From Camarhynchus parvulus (Eukaryota > Chordata > Aves > Passeriformes > Thraupidae): a stretch of 64,000 bases of DNA. The translations under genes were made by a program, and so were the position numbers. How positions within the stretch are numbered: the stretch's first letter is position 1; each line of letters begins with the position of its first letter. Location: the NCBI RefSeq assembly GCF_901933205.1, contig NC_044573.1:52571493-52635492 (forward strand), written 5' to 3'. The notes beneath the pieces were generated by a model. The model saw nothing but the letters and a program-made list of their open reading frames with translations, searched no databases and was not told the origin of the DNA. Shown in pieces: positions 34,901 through 47,540 of this stretch.

Positions 34901-37900
34901 TCCTAATGAAATATCCTGTTTTTCATTGATCTTAACCTTTAAAATATTAAGAGTCTAAAACAATTGCATGGCCATAAAGAGACATCTAAAACAATTAAAA
35001 GCAATACAGAGAATATGTGCTTGTTATGGCTTTGATGGTAAGAACATTTCCTAAGTGAACTGCTTTTCTCCATAAAAAATCTAACCTCTGAATCACCATT
35101 TTAAGTATAAAAATAACGTCCTCCTGCTTATGTTGAGAGATATTTGTTATAATTTTGTGAAAGTTTAGTCATAGGCACAGTATAAATACAAAGTAGTATT
35201 GTCTTTAAGGATGGATTAATGTAAAACAGAAGATGAGAGCATGGAGACATAGTCTTCATATATGGCATCTGTAAATTGTACTAAGATTTATAAATCCCCG
35301 TGTAGGCATATTGCAGTGACTGAAATTTTTACTCTATTTCATAAATGAGTAAATGTTGCTATAAAACCACCATATCTCCTAAAATAAGTAGAGTCATCCT
35401 AGAGTAATTTCTAAATACTTTGTTATTAGTTTTTAATTATTTTTGTATTTAGTCCTCACGAAAGTATTATTTATGAAATTTCTATTCTTTATCATGCTTG
35501 TATGTGATAGCATAATAGAAACTTACCTTTTTCTTGATATTTCATGATCATGTATTTCTATATAAATCAAATCTGCCCAATTTTGTTAATGCTCTTTTAT
35601 TTCCTCAATGCTAATTTAAACTTAAGCTCTTAGAAAGACGATGGAGTACTAGTACAAGTTAGCACTTCCTCCTTCTGTTTGCATTTTTCTCTGCTGCTTA
35701 TATTGCCTGGTTGGTTTGGAGAGGACTGGCCTCCACACATACGTACTGCTAGTACTTTATTCAAGAAGGAAAAAAAATTAAAGCAGTGAACTTCACTGTT
35801 TACTTGGTAAGGCAGAATGCTTATTCAAGGATTAAGATCATAATTTTTGTACTGGAAAGCTGCTACAGTCTGCTTTATGAATAGGGCCAGCTGTAAGAGA
35901 GTATTTCAGAAATGGAAAGGCTGTGACTGCAGCTGGCTTGAGGAGTTTCACTGTTGTGTCCTGGGAGAGACTCACAGCTGTGGGCTGCCACCAGCCCTTT
36001 GGGAAGCCTGTGCTCTGAAATGCCTCTGTGCCACCCTACGTGGGTGAGTGGGTTGGTCTCTGTCTTGGCCTCATGTAGCTGCAAACTGAGCATGTACAGG
36101 TAGAATCTGAATCCAGGCTTCTCTGACAGCTGTGAGTTACTCGTGCTACATCTTGCTCCATGGCATCATCCCGTGTGTTAAGCGTGCTCATGGCCATGGC
36201 TGTGGGCTGAGAGCCCTGCTTGCCTGGGGGCATCTGGCTGTCCCTGCCTGCCTCTGTGTGTCACACTGCCTCTGACAGCTTCCTGCAGGGAATTCAGCCC
36301 CCATCAAGGGGATGAAGCTGAAGCCTCACTGAAGAGTTTTGGGTTTTTGCTGGCCCTTTCCCCTGCCTTGAATCTCACTTGTGGATGGTATATAATTATA
36401 ATTATATTGTAGTTATAATATAATGCCTGGACATACCAAGGAAAAAAAAATTACTCAGGTTGCTCAGCAGACAATCAATATTTTTGAATTTAATTCTGAA
36501 GTCCAGATTACAACACAGAAGAGTTTATAGGGTTGGGGCACTCATCCTGAGATTTTGAGTCCATTAACCATCTAGCTTTATAAATTTGAATATTTAACTA
36601 CTTTAAATTAAAAAATTATTTCAAGACTAATTTTTCAAATTGCCCAGGGTGGCTAAGGGGCAATGACTAATAGCACCATAATAGACTAATCATGTAGATG
36701 TCCTTTCCAGGCACCCAGATTTGAAAGTAAGGTTCTGCAGATGTAAATGGCACATTCTTCAGTTGCAGGCACACTCAGTTTTTCTGCATGGCACAAAAGC
36801 CTTTACTTTAAGATACTATATACTACAAAAATTTAAGTCCATCACATTTATTTCAGAAATATCAACACGGGAATGTATAAAAGTGAAAAGAACACTCCTG
36901 TATTTCTGAACCTAAGGAAATTCCTTCTTTTTTTTCCAGAATCCAGTTTACAAAATTGCTGTCTCTGTGAATAAAAAAAAATGGACATAGTTAGCTAACC
37001 ATGTCCTTTATTTTTTATTCTTAAATTCAAAATAATCTAGCCTTAACCCAGAACAGTTTTACTTTCTTTCGACTTTTTTACTGGAGCAGCATCTTCTTCC
37101 CACTTTGGGATATCTAAGTCATATTTGCACAGAAATGAAACCAAAGTGAAGCTAGTAGAACATGTTTGTGACATAGATCAGCTCTCTTCCCATTTATGAA
37201 TGAGCAACGTGTCTTCTGCACTCATGGAAAAGTAACGTGAGGAAAGTATTTCATGTGTTTTATCTCCTCATGTGACCCAATAATTGGAAAAGAGGCAGCC
37301 TGACCCCTGTGACTTGACGGTTCTCTGTAGTTCACCAGTAATTCAAGACAGAATATGGAGTAGCTGTGGGAGGCTACTACACACTTAAAATTGCCTGGGA
37401 ACTGTGGCAGCTTCGCTCTAAACAATGATGGTCCTCTCCCCCTCTCCCTGTAAAGTTCACTTAGGTTATTTCCATGTTGGTTTTCTTTTAAATAGCACAG
37501 GACATGTTTTACCCACTTACACAGGATTTATAGAGATAAATTTGTGGGAAAATGTGTTGACGTGTTTAATTTGGGCACTGTGAATAGCCCTCTGATTTCA
37601 GAGAAGGTGCTCAGCACTGCACAAGGTTAGGCACGTGTGTAAGGCTCCATGAGATGGGGCCAGTATGAGCTCCTGACTTCTCTGGATGGTTTAACACAAT
37701 TCTGCTGCTGCTTTGCTCTGTGTAAGCCCAAAATGCTGGAATTAGCAAATAGGTGCTGAACAGGGTACCATGAGAGTCCATAGAAAATATTAGGTTGTTT
37801 ACTGCCAGGATTGACACTCTCAGGGCCATTTTCATAGACTTGTCGTTCTGCATGATCCAGACATTCATGATGCCTTTTCCAGCAAAGTGCAAGATGTAAG

Positions 37901-40900
37901 AATGTGAACCAGAGCTCTGTTTTCCATGTTATTCCAGAGCTGGCACAGTGACTCTCAGTGAGTGCCCCATTTTACACTGAGAGAAGGACAATCACCTTGA
38001 GCCAGCAAGCTGGCTGCTCTGCTCCTCCAGTCCTGCAAGGGCTCAGCACTTGTCATTTTCTACAAATAACTTGCTATTTCTGTCTGTGGCCCTTGGTAAT
38101 CATTTGCTAACAAGGGCAACCGCAGTCATTTTAAGATTTGGGAAAAGGTGGCAAGAGCAATCCTCACTGATGCTTTTAAATCCAGGGCAGCCTGCCTCAT
38201 CTTCATGCCTTGTGAAATGGATGGTGGCTGAGGAGAGCTGAGGGCATGAACATGCTGCATTCTGCTGCCACTTGATATTCCAGTTCAGGGCATCTAACCT
38301 CATTTCACTTGGAAGCTAATGTAAGCACTTCTTACTGATACGAGTACTAAAATAGGAAACTAATAATTCCTGGAATCTGTGTTGGCCTATTATGAATGTC
38401 AGACATTAAAGAGAACATTTCTTCCTAAAACTTTCATTCTAGGAATCAAATAGACTCTTTTAGCCCCTCTTCCATTCATTTTAATATGAACGGCCATCTA
38501 AGTGCTCTCAGTAATAGTGCTATCCCAATTTTTGTGTGACATTCTGTCAACGATGTACATTAAAAAGAGATTATTAAATGGAAGATGCTTTTAGGTCCCC
38601 ATATTTTTGCCATCTGAGGCAGGATCATTAGGTTAAGATAAGAAAATAACAGTGATCTGTAGCTATTACAGATTATTTAATGCAGTAAGGTAGATGATAC
38701 CCTTTTAGAAAGAAGCCTGACAGAGGTAGAACAGTTACTGTAATTTATTTGGCGAGAAAAAACAGCGTAAAGCTCTGTAATATCTGTGACAAAAAAATAA
38801 AATTCACTTGAGTGAAATTCACTTCGGAGAGTCGCCTGAAGGAATGGAGCATGCTGGAATGTTAAGAAATGTGTTACAAATTGTTCATGTACCAGTAGGT
38901 TCAGGAGCAGCAGTTGAGAGTGGCCTATGGTACTGAGGGCAGCAGGTAGAGGTAAAATACATTCAGCTTTTAGTGCTCGGTTTACTGCACTATTAATTGA
39001 AGACATTATCACAGTTGAACTGAGTACCCCAGTGCCAGTGTGGCTGACAATAATAAAGAGGCAACCATTGCAGTGAGTTATGCAAAACATTCCAGTGCTT
39101 AGTATGTAGCATATTAGCTCTTGTAATTAAATTAAAGCCTTTTGATTTGACACCACTGACGTGAGTGTTGTGGAATCTGGAGGAAGTACAGGAGGAGATT
39201 TCCAGGAAGGGAGGAGAGAGAAGAGACCTCTTGTGTTGCACATCTGCTGAAAAGAAAAGGCCGGACAAGACAGAGATTCCTGATTGCAGCATTTTCCTCA
39301 TCAAGAAGTGTGTTTGTCCCAGGAGTTAAAGCAAGTAAAGACAAGGTCTCAATTCTCACACCTCAAGTGTTCAGTATTAATAGAACATAAAGCTGATTAA
39401 TCATCTTCACAAGAAGCTCACCACACTGCCAGAGGACTGGGCACTGGTAAGCCCAGTTTGCTGAAGGATTAACTTGAATGTTTAGTGGACAAATTGTACT
39501 TTCAGTGCAAGGATACTTTGAAGTTGCAGTGGGCCTAGTATGACAGTGTCAACTAAATGCAAACAAGAACAGCCTAGTTCTTGTGAGGTACTCTGGAGGC
39601 CAAATTTAGTCCTAATTATAAAAATATATTAAATGGAGTTTGATCAGTCAAGGCCCAGAAGACTGAATTCCATGACTCTGACTGAAAGAGTCAGAATCAT
39701 TTAGACTGGAAAAGACCTCTAAGATGATAAAGTTTGTCCATTAAGAAATTACAGCCTAATAGGGGTATTAGAATGGTGTGTAAGCAGGCACACATAGTCA
39801 GTGGGAGAGAAGGGACAGGAACTTAAGGATGTCATTTTCATGGTTATATATGTGGGTATCTACCAGTTCTGTGACATCAGAGAATAGTTCTCTTTAAAAG
39901 CTTTCTCCATGGTTTAAGATAAGTGAGTTTTAGAGGAATGCTGAGTTCAGGGAAGACAGTGACTGGGATTTGGAAGTGCATTTGGGAGAGCACCAAGCAC
40001 AAGTGTGGATATGAAGGAAGAAACGCAGAAGCCGATATTATTGGTGGAAGAGGAAGGAAAGGGGAAGGTACCTTAGAGGTCCAGATCAAAGCCCTAATGA
40101 AACATTGGACTGCACTTTCTGACTGGGATGAGAGGGGGGAAATAGGAGTCTGTGACTGGTACTAATTGAGTTACTTAATATCTTACTAATGAGAACTCAA
40201 AAACTGTTGTAGTAGGTGCAGTATCTTTTAAGGGCTATAGAAATGAAAACTTCTAGTAGGAGTTAGTAGCTGTGACGTTTGTACCAGGCAGAAATTGGCC
40301 CCGTTTTAGACCTACTGTGAAGTCAGGTATTAATGAGGCCCACACCAGTCACTGCAGATAATGTCCTTCCTAAAGAGCTGGCAGCCTCAAGTGTTACCCT
40401 GAGAATACAATGCACAGTAGTGATCAGCTTGGCATTGTGATTTATTGAAATAGATCAATGTCCAGGAATCACAAAGGAAGAAAACCTGTGGAAAAACATA
40501 AACATGGTCCAAGTTGTGAATTGCAATGAAAAACTATTTTTGTGCAGAGCGGGCTTGTGGAAAAGGGCAGGTGGGAGAGGAAGTGGCAAATGAGACACCG
40601 AGTCTGGCATCACTTTCAAAGTGGTTTTACAAATAAGCATCAAAGTCTGAGAAGACAAGGCTGAGGAGATTTCTCAGGGAGTCTTAAAAGCAAAAGAAAG
40701 ACATTGAATATTTCAGATCTGATCCATATGTTAAGGAAAAATTGCTTTTCCAGGAAATTAGTTGCTTTTACCTGCAGAACATAAATTAATGTTCTGAGGG
40801 GACAGAAATCTATCTAATATTCTTAAATCTGCACTGCTAGCAGTGTTTCAGTACTGTCTAAATAAATACCTTTTTTTTCTTTCAGAACCAAGTTGTAGTG

Positions 40901-43191
40901 TGTTATTTCCCAGACAAGACTGCTTTTTGCATTCAAGAGTTAGAGTTTGGCATGTTAATAATTATGAGGTGGTTGTCAGAGTGGAATCACTGTGGGTTTC
41001 TGAGGTGTCTTCTAGAGCTTATGACTGCATCATTTAAATTTATCACTAAGAGAAATTTAAGTCTGAGTTTAGAAGCAGCCAGAAAATCCACATTGCACCA
41101 GATCATTGGCTGGTGCTGAATGTTTTATATTTGGTTATATCAACAGAGTTACAGCATTATACATCAGTTTAGTATTTGACCATTCCTGTGTTCCAAACAC
41201 CCAGATAATACTTAGAGTGAGATGAAAGAGTAGAAGAGTTGAATCACTCTTTTGGAAGCAAAAAATGTTAAGTAAATTGAATGTTTTCCACCCATCAGCA
41301 AGCTGGGATAACTTAATTACAGAGGACTGGAAAAAACAGCTAAGCCAGAGCTCCTAAAACATTTCCTACTATAAACACTTGTATTGAATTGGCAGCAATT
41401 GTTTAATGTGATTTGGGCTGTTCCTCTACGTCAGCTCTGATACTGGTGTTTATTATTCTTGGAAACATTACCTGTCTATGAGAGCTTCTCAGTTTTAAAT
41501 GAGAAGCAAAAATGTTAGTTTAGGAGTAGTTGTGGGTGATGGCCAAGATTTTTAAAAACCAAGAAGGAATAATTAACCAAAACAACTATCTGATCAGAAT
41601 GAAATATAAAACAGAGAGCGAATTAGCTTCACTTAGGAACAAAATCAGGAAAAAGCAAAAAGGATAATTTGGCACTGAATTTTCCTCCTACTTTATATAA
41701 CATATATTTTTATTTGTTTAGCAGTACCCAGGCATTATTACACAAAAACTAGGGTTCTAAAATGCTTTCATCCATCGTCATTAGCTACTGTCTTACTAAA
41801 GGACTGGTAATTTATTTGTGAATGGTTTCATTTTTTATATCAGCTGTATCTTAAATAATTGTATTCCAGTAGCATGTCTGCAAAGAAGTACCAATTCCTT
41901 GTCAGAATTATTCACACACAGAAAGACTTGCAGAGAAAACAACCCAGAGGTATTTGTATAAATACTGATGACCTATAACACACAAAATGTAGGCATATGA
42001 GAGTAGGTGCCTGTGTGGCTGTTTGGAATATCTAGATTTCCTGGAACCTCTCTGTGGGACATAGTGCCTGAGACTGCATTTGCTCTTCAAGAGGTCATTG
42101 CATCCAATGCTTGAATACCACATTTTGTCTTCTCTGTGTGAATGTCATAGATTCTGTCATAAAGCTTCCTAAAAATAGCAGTCCAAAACTTCCCCTTGTA
42201 CATCCTGCTGTTTGTGTAACAGGATTTTCACTGTCCTGGTTTTCCATGTCTATCTTTTAAAATATATTATATATAAAAATACATGTAAAAGTCCTGGAAG
42301 AAAGAAGCTCACTTAGTTTACATATTCTGATAGAAGTGATTTTTATTTAAATGAATGTTTGTTTCTGGCATTCCAGGACTATTGAATCACATTTTGGTGA
42401 TAAAGTTCTTAGCATAAATATAAATTATAAATATCATATATCTGTCTTTATCTATATATGTATAATATGGAAATACTTCCTCTTCCACAGCATTTCAACA
42501 GCAGTGAAAGAAAAGCTTTGTCCCATATATTGTTATGAATCTTGTTTTCTTTCCTGCTGTTCTATACAGTTGGATGAGACTGTTTTGTCACCTTTATCCA
42601 CATGGTGGGATAAACCTAAGCTGTCAGAGCTGAACAGCATTTTTCTTTAGCCCTTGTTTTAAAATCCTTGAACAGACTACTGGACCTTTTATCCATTACA
42701 AGTGTAGAAAAAGGCACTGCAGTCAAAATAGGGGCACATTCCATGGAGGTAATTTTCCTCCAAACAAAAATATTTTAAGTGTGTCTGTATGTGTGTGTAT
42801 AATAATTCGTGTAACAGCAGTGGATCATTCAGGCAAGCACTCCAAATGAGGCACCCCAGTGTGGTGCATTAGAAGGGGTGATTGTTGTGGGTCCCTTAAT
42901 GCTTTTTTTCACTTTGTTAATTGAACTAACGTAATCGGGGGGAAAGTCCTAGTTTTCTATTATTTTAAAAGCTTTTTACTTATTTTTTACCTCACACACA
43001 TTGTTTTGTGGGTTAAGCCTGGGGCTCATGGTGCTACTTTATTTGTTCCTTAGTAACTGTTAACTGATTTTATTTTTAAATCTCTTTTATAGATGAAAGA
43101 ATTCCGAAGTAAGATGCAGTCAATCTTTCCAGCAATTCCTAAAAATAATGAGTCCAGTGTTGAATGGGAAGACTTACTTAAATCCAAGTGA
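25113..43191 (+). CDS. TMEM242: TMEM242, complete gene with four coding exons
   Basis: Joined coding exons 25113-25248, 27006-27106, 30552-30689 and 43093-43191 total 474 nt and give a 157-residue protein ending in KSK. The family product is a small mitochondrial inner-membrane protein that helps assemble the c-ring of ATP synthase (with TMEM70) and contacts complex I assembly factors (established for human). Seen here: an Ala/Gly/Pro-rich N-terminus, the conserved [13 protein letters not shown] junction, a first membrane span (about residues 47-68), a KKK-NPDWF loop, the highly conserved [18 protein letters not shown] block, a second span (about 106-120), and a charged C-terminal tail with [15 protein letters not shown]. 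All three introns are GT-AG and keep the frame. Human TMEM242 has 141 residues; the extra length is in the N-terminus of exon 1. Divergently arranged with ZDHHC14. Confidence 0.96.
25249..27005 (+). other. TMEM242: TMEM242 intron 1
   Basis: Begins GTGCAG inside the CpG island and ends TTTCTTGGCAG. The second half is AT-rich. No other gene seen. Confidence 0.9.
27006..27106 (+). CDS. TMEM242: TMEM242 coding exon 2
   Basis: 101 nt following a TTGGCAG acceptor. It encodes the first transmembrane segment ([16 protein letters not shown]), then a short loop [10 protein letters not shown], ending at AAG before donor GTTTGT. Phase 1 at its start, phase 0 at its end. Confidence 0.95.
27107..30551 (+). 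other. TMEM242: TMEM242 intron 2
   Basis: AT-rich intron from GTTTGT to TTTGGTTCTAG. I recognise no repeat or exon in it. Confidence 0.85.
30552..30689 (+). CDS. TMEM242: TMEM242 coding exon 3
   Basis: 138 nt, phase 0 at both ends, acceptor GGTTCTAG and consensus donor GTGAGT. It encodes the most conserved family block ([20 protein letters not shown]) and the second membrane span ending [11 protein letters not shown]. Confidence 0.96.
31860..32520. promoter_or_regulatory. Intronic GC-rich, CpG-rich patch of unknown role
   Basis: About 660 bp of CpG-containing GC-rich DNA with abrupt AT-rich flanks, inside TMEM242 intron 3. It could be an internal or alternative promoter, a non-coding RNA promoter, or an inserted element such as a solo LTR: the GC-rich block is preceded at 31801 by TGTGATGG, a plausible LTR-like start, but I could not find a matching end with target-site duplication. 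Open frames within it on both strands match no protein. Confidence 0.45.
32212..32299. repeat. 22-bp minisatellite, four units
   Basis: Four adjacent 22-bp units with core GGGGTTTGCGTTCCTGC, at 32212-32233, 32234-32255, 32256-32277 and 32278-32299, with a few substitutions between units. Lies within the intronic GC-rich patch. Confidence 0.9.
34337..34430 (-). mobile_element. Short CR1 LINE 3'-end fragment
   Basis: Plus strand reads CATAGAATCACAGAATAACT, then GGGTTGGAAGGGGCCACTGG, then GGCAGGGTCACCTACAGCAG: the reverse complement of a CR1 3' end. Only about 95 bp remain. Confidence 0.85.
39691..39740 (-). mobile_element. Degenerate CR1 3'-end relic
   Basis: TCAGAATCATTTAGACTGGA followed by AAAGACCTCTAAGATGATAA resembles the reversed CR1 terminal segment, with several substitutions. 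Only about 50 bp are recognisable. Confidence 0.55.
43093..43191 (+). CDS. TMEM242: TMEM242 coding exon 4 (C-terminus)
   Basis: Follows acceptor TTTTATAG. It encodes [18 protein letters not shown], then an acidic stretch [12 protein letters not shown] and a TGA stop at 43189-43191. Matches the vertebrate C-terminus closely. Confidence 0.96.
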   Translation: MKEFRSKMQSIFPAIPKNNESSVEWEDLLKSK

Positions 43192-44170
43192 AGGACTCAG
43201 AGCCATTTGGAGATGTCTCTTCCAGCAAGAACGGGAGTGGAAGTAGCAGAAATGTCCCCTCTGGGAACCACAAGAAGACTCAGACTGAGCAAGTTACTGA
43301 CTGAGTGCACTGAACCTGGGAATGCCAGCTGACATCCAGGAGGAAGGGATTTCAAACCAAACCAAACCAATTTATACTGTACTTTTCAGAATGTTTGGTA
43401 TAGTTGATTCATGAGGAAATGAACCCTCCAAGATAAGTTGGATTCATCTGGAAAAAAGACTTTTTCAAAGACTTAGAGAATAAACTAATCTTGATTAGTA
43501 AATATATTATTATAATCCCAGTAAACTCCTGTTCCATCCTGCGTTTCAAGAAGAATTTTATGAAGTTTCTCTAGGAAACATGAACACTATTTTCAGTGAC
43601 TTGTCCTATTAGGAATATAACCATCAAGTCAATCATAACAGATCTCTTGCTGAGCCTGAGGGTAAAGCATATAGTACATTCTTCAAAAATAAAGGACATA
43701 TTTGCATTTGCAACAGAAAAAGTATCTAAATCATTTTTATATGTCTGAAGAGTAGGTTTAAAACCCAATACGCAAGTCATGACCTATGAGCTCATCTGCA
43801 GAACATCAGAAGAGATCTCCACAAAGTTCACTGTTTTCTCAATATTAACTTTTTAAAATTGGATCCCACAATAACGAATCTGATTGTGTATATAAAAGTC
43901 TCTACTATATTTGTATATCAATTGAAATAGTAAGTGAAAAAGGTATAAAACAGTGAGGCACCCAGTCAGTCCTACGCAAATGTTTTCGGCCAAGTGTATG
44001 GGCAGGACTAATTTTGTGTGTCCCAGTCATTTCTGTGGCTCTTCTACCAGGAGAAGCAATGTGACATTTTCCACACTGCAGCAACTTCATGAAGTGTGGG
44101 TGTAAACGAGAAAAGTAATGTCTTACTCAAGTGTTGTATTTGCAGAACTGAAGATATGTAAAACTGCAGA

Positions 44171-44176
44171 AATAAA
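44171..44176 (+). terminator. TMEM242: Candidate poly(A) signal AATAAA
   Basis: AATAAA followed about 25-45 bases later by a T/G-rich element (TGTCCTTTGTTGCTC). A good cleavage-site context about 1 kb after the stop codon. Confidence 0.6.
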
Positions 44177-44267
44177 AAAAAGTGCTATCAATGAACTGTC
44201 CTTTGTTGCTCAGTTACCAGATTTTCTTATTAATTGCACGAAGTCCAGTTAGTCAGTTGTCAGATTT

Positions 44268-44273
44268 AATAAA
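44268..44273 (+). terminator. TMEM242: Candidate distal poly(A) signal AATAAA
   Basis: AATAAA followed by GTCC, a T-run and TTGTCTTTTGTG, a typical GU-rich downstream element. Likely the distal end of the transcript. Confidence 0.6.
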
Positions 44274-47200
44274 GTCCTTTTAAAACTTGTCTTTTGTGAT
44301 TTAAGTCTTTATATTCCAAGGAAAGAATATAAAAAAGCTTTAAATGTCAGATGAATAATAGAGAACTATAGCTTTCCGGTGAAACATGACACTAAAATAA
44401 TACCTTTAAAACAATTAAAGTGTAGTAGTTGATGTCTTTTCCAGAGCTTGATGCTTGTAATTCAATATTAAATATATTGTGGTGAATACTGCCATCATAC
44501 ACACATGAAAAATGGTACTATTTTTATATTTTTGTTAGTTTCCTGTGAGTGGTGATCCCTGTTTTGCCTACATTTAAGCATATTAGTGCTGACTTACCAA
44601 GTTTAACAAGCAGCTGTGTCATTATAGCTGGTCAGATATTGAAGTGGACTAAATAAATGCAAATCGCATGATGTCCTTAGGATTACCTTTAGTTTCTAAG
44701 GTGGGATTTGGGTCATCTTTATCTGGGTTAAATAGCTCACCTAAATCAGTCATTCAAGGTGCCTTACATGTTTGGTGGAGAAGTGGCTTGCTCTGTACTG
44801 AAGTGAATGGCTGTCCCTGGAATTGTACAAAGCATGGGCTCTGTCCTGCCTGCTGGCTGCCTCTGGAGAGAGATGTTCTACCCTTGCTTACCCGCATCAG
44901 CACAGTGACTCCATGTGGACACAGTTCAGGAGAAACTCAGAAGGAAAATGAGTGGTCTTCTAGACTATAGAGCTCTGAGGGTTAGGCAGGTGTGAGTCTT
45001 GGCACAAGAGAACTGTCCCTTCTGGAAATGGTTAGCCATTGGATTAGTGTAACTGTATTATTAAAAAAAAATTCCATATGACAGATCAGATGAATTAAAT
45101 CTGGGAGTACCCAGTAACAAGGACACACCAGATGATGTTCTTCAAAAAATGCTAACAGTGAAATACACAGACAAATCTTTAATACAGAATCACACTTACA
45201 GGGGAAGTACACAGGGATGACATAAATCCATGTTGACGTATAAGGCTGAACATGAAACATGTTTCAAAGAGAGAGGAATTCATAGCTCATTGTATTCCAA
45301 ACTTTATTCTGTGCTTTTGGCTGGAAATGGATTTTCTCTAGATAAGGGTTTGTGTAGAAGAGTACACGCATAAATCAAGTCTCTTGACATGAAAAACACA
45401 GGAGATCTTGGATATTTGTTACTGCACTGTGCAGCTCTCTTCACTCAGTGAACATTCTGCTAGTTTTGTGATGGGTCATTTTTTCTTTCTGTGAAACTAA
45501 TTGTCAAAAGAGTTACTGGAAACCACAACAAAAGGTTGAACAAATGAAGGCAAAAGTACTTAGTGTACCAATAGCTGCTAGATACCATAGTGTATGTAGT
45601 TATTGAAACTGAGCAAATAAAATTAGGGAAAAACAATAATAGACAGAAAATAGACATTAAAAATAAACCAAAACCTAACAATTTTCAAAAGTTAAATACT
45701 AGAAGTTGATACTGGTGCAAAAAATGTTAGCGGGTCAGTGACCCCCTAATTGCTTTCTTTTATTTGAAAATGGCTTACTCTCCTTCTCTTTTGAGGAAGT
45801 GTAAGAACTAAACAGAAGTTTATTTTCATCATCAACTTTTCCTGTGCAAAAAGTTACACTGAAGTAAGATGATGTTTGTAACACTGATACTCAGAGTGGA
45901 TAATGTAGAATAGCCACAGTGAATTCAAATTGTTTCAAGTTACTCTTTAGCTGGTCTCTATTTCATTTCCACTGATTTTTCTCAACTTTCTGGTCACATT
46001 TAGTTATAGGAATAATTTATGGTATGTATGTTCTTAAAATTAGCCTGTAGGCTAATGCTTAATAATCCATGAGCTTCCTCCATACTCCTGTGTTGCTTAG
46101 AAGCAAAAAGAAAAATAGGAAAACAAATGGTGATGAGAAAAGATCAGGAGCCTGCCCATCTCTGTCGTGCTTGTGATTACAGAGGGATCTCCCACAGTGC
46201 CATCAGCCCCAAACTAACAGTGTATTTGCTCTAGAAGGTAGCAAATTAAAACAAGCTGGGAATGTTTGTTTAAATTTGTCCACTGCCCCCTCTGGCAAAA
46301 AAATCTCAGGGGCTTCTGCTGTGATTTTTGTCACCTATGGCATCTGCTGACTTAAAGAGCTCACTTTTTCAGAAAATTTAGGTCACCTAAGATGCACACA
46401 AAATGGAGTAGCCTTCAATATTTAGGCTGTCAGTCAAAACCCTCCAGAGAGTTTCATGCCTGAAATGCAATTAAGGATGAAGAGCTGAATCAACACTGCG
46501 AGAATCTGGGCTGGTGGTTGAAGAATTTCTAGATGTTTCAAACCTGATAGGCCAGAAAACAATCCCATCTGGGCAAATGGCCTGTTTTAGCAATCAGGAT
46601 TAAGCTGACAGAAGTTTTCTGTAATTTGTCTATTTCTTTCATAGTGTGGACATATTGTTAAATTAGTTAATGGGAAGAAAAAATGTTTAACAGCTCATGT
46701 GATCCTTTATGTGGCATGCCATCTGTGTGTTGTGTGCTGAATGTCACTGGCTGTGAGAGAGAGGAAATCAAAGAATTTCAGCCTTGTCTTCTTTACTGTC
46801 ATTATCTTGGGCAAGCATGATAAATAATCATATTTATGTTCTGGAGTATATACAATTTAAATCAACCTATTAGCCAGGAAGACATTCTTCACAGACTTTG
46901 GAAGGCAAAAAAAAAGACATCATCTCACCATAAGCAATCCATTTCATGGGTGCTGAGCGCTAGAAACTTAGAATGGAGTGAGCAAGACAAGTTATTTTTC
47001 CTTTCATATTAAACAAAGTTATTTGCAGAGACTTTATTCTGGCATATTCGGGGGCTAATCCTGAGGTTCTGGAAGGGAACAAATCAGATTTTGTAGTCTG
47101 TTACATAGATAGTTTAAGAAATTTTTAATTCTCCATGTCCCAAAATCACAAATTTTATTTAATTGGACACGTGTTTCTGTGAAAGACGTTTTGCTATTAA

Positions 47201-47434
47201 TTGGAGCTTCAAGAGAATCTGTTCAGTTATTCATCAGCCTGACAACTGTGGATCCTGCTCTTCTTCCTGTCTGAGGTGTTAATCTGATCATCAGCAGAGC
47301 AGGGAGCGGGTAGCTGACAATGAGCAATTTGAGTATGGTTGCAGTTCTTGCCCTGTGACCACCGGCTCTCACTCTGGCTCACCCGCACTCACCTGCCAGT
47401 GCAAGGCTTTCCTCTCCCGAGGATGGAGGTGCAG

Positions 47435-47540
47435 CACTCACTCACTCACTCACTCACTCACTCACTCACTCACTCACTCACTCACTCACTCACTCACTCA
47501 CTCACTCACTCACTCACTCACTCACTCACTCACTCACTCA
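47435..47540. repeat. (ACTC)n tetranucleotide microsatellite, about 26 units
   Basis: 106 bp of uninterrupted CACT/ACTC repeat. Read as protein it gives a meaningless Ser-Leu-Thr-His repeat. Confidence 0.97.

Larger units (their letters stand above)
30690..43092 (+). other. TMEM242: TMEM242 intron 3 (12.4 kb)
   Basis: Runs from GTGAGT to TCTTTTATAG. Mostly AT-rich unique DNA. It holds a GC-rich CpG-containing patch at 31860-32520 with a 22-bp minisatellite, two short CR1 3'-end relics (34337-34430 and 39691-39740) and AT-repeats near 36388-36424. No coding exon recognised. Confidence 0.85.
43192..44295 (+). other. TMEM242: TMEM242 3' UTR
   Basis: AU-rich sequence after the stop with candidate AATAAA signals at 43489, 43688, 44171 and 44268. 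It also carries a Pumilio-type TGTATATA at 43887-43894. The true end is not visible from sequence alone. Confidence 0.65.

Noticed and set aside
46276..46294. CTCF-like site (TGCCCCCTCTGG)
   Set aside because: The right half of the consensus is off by one base, so the match is poor.
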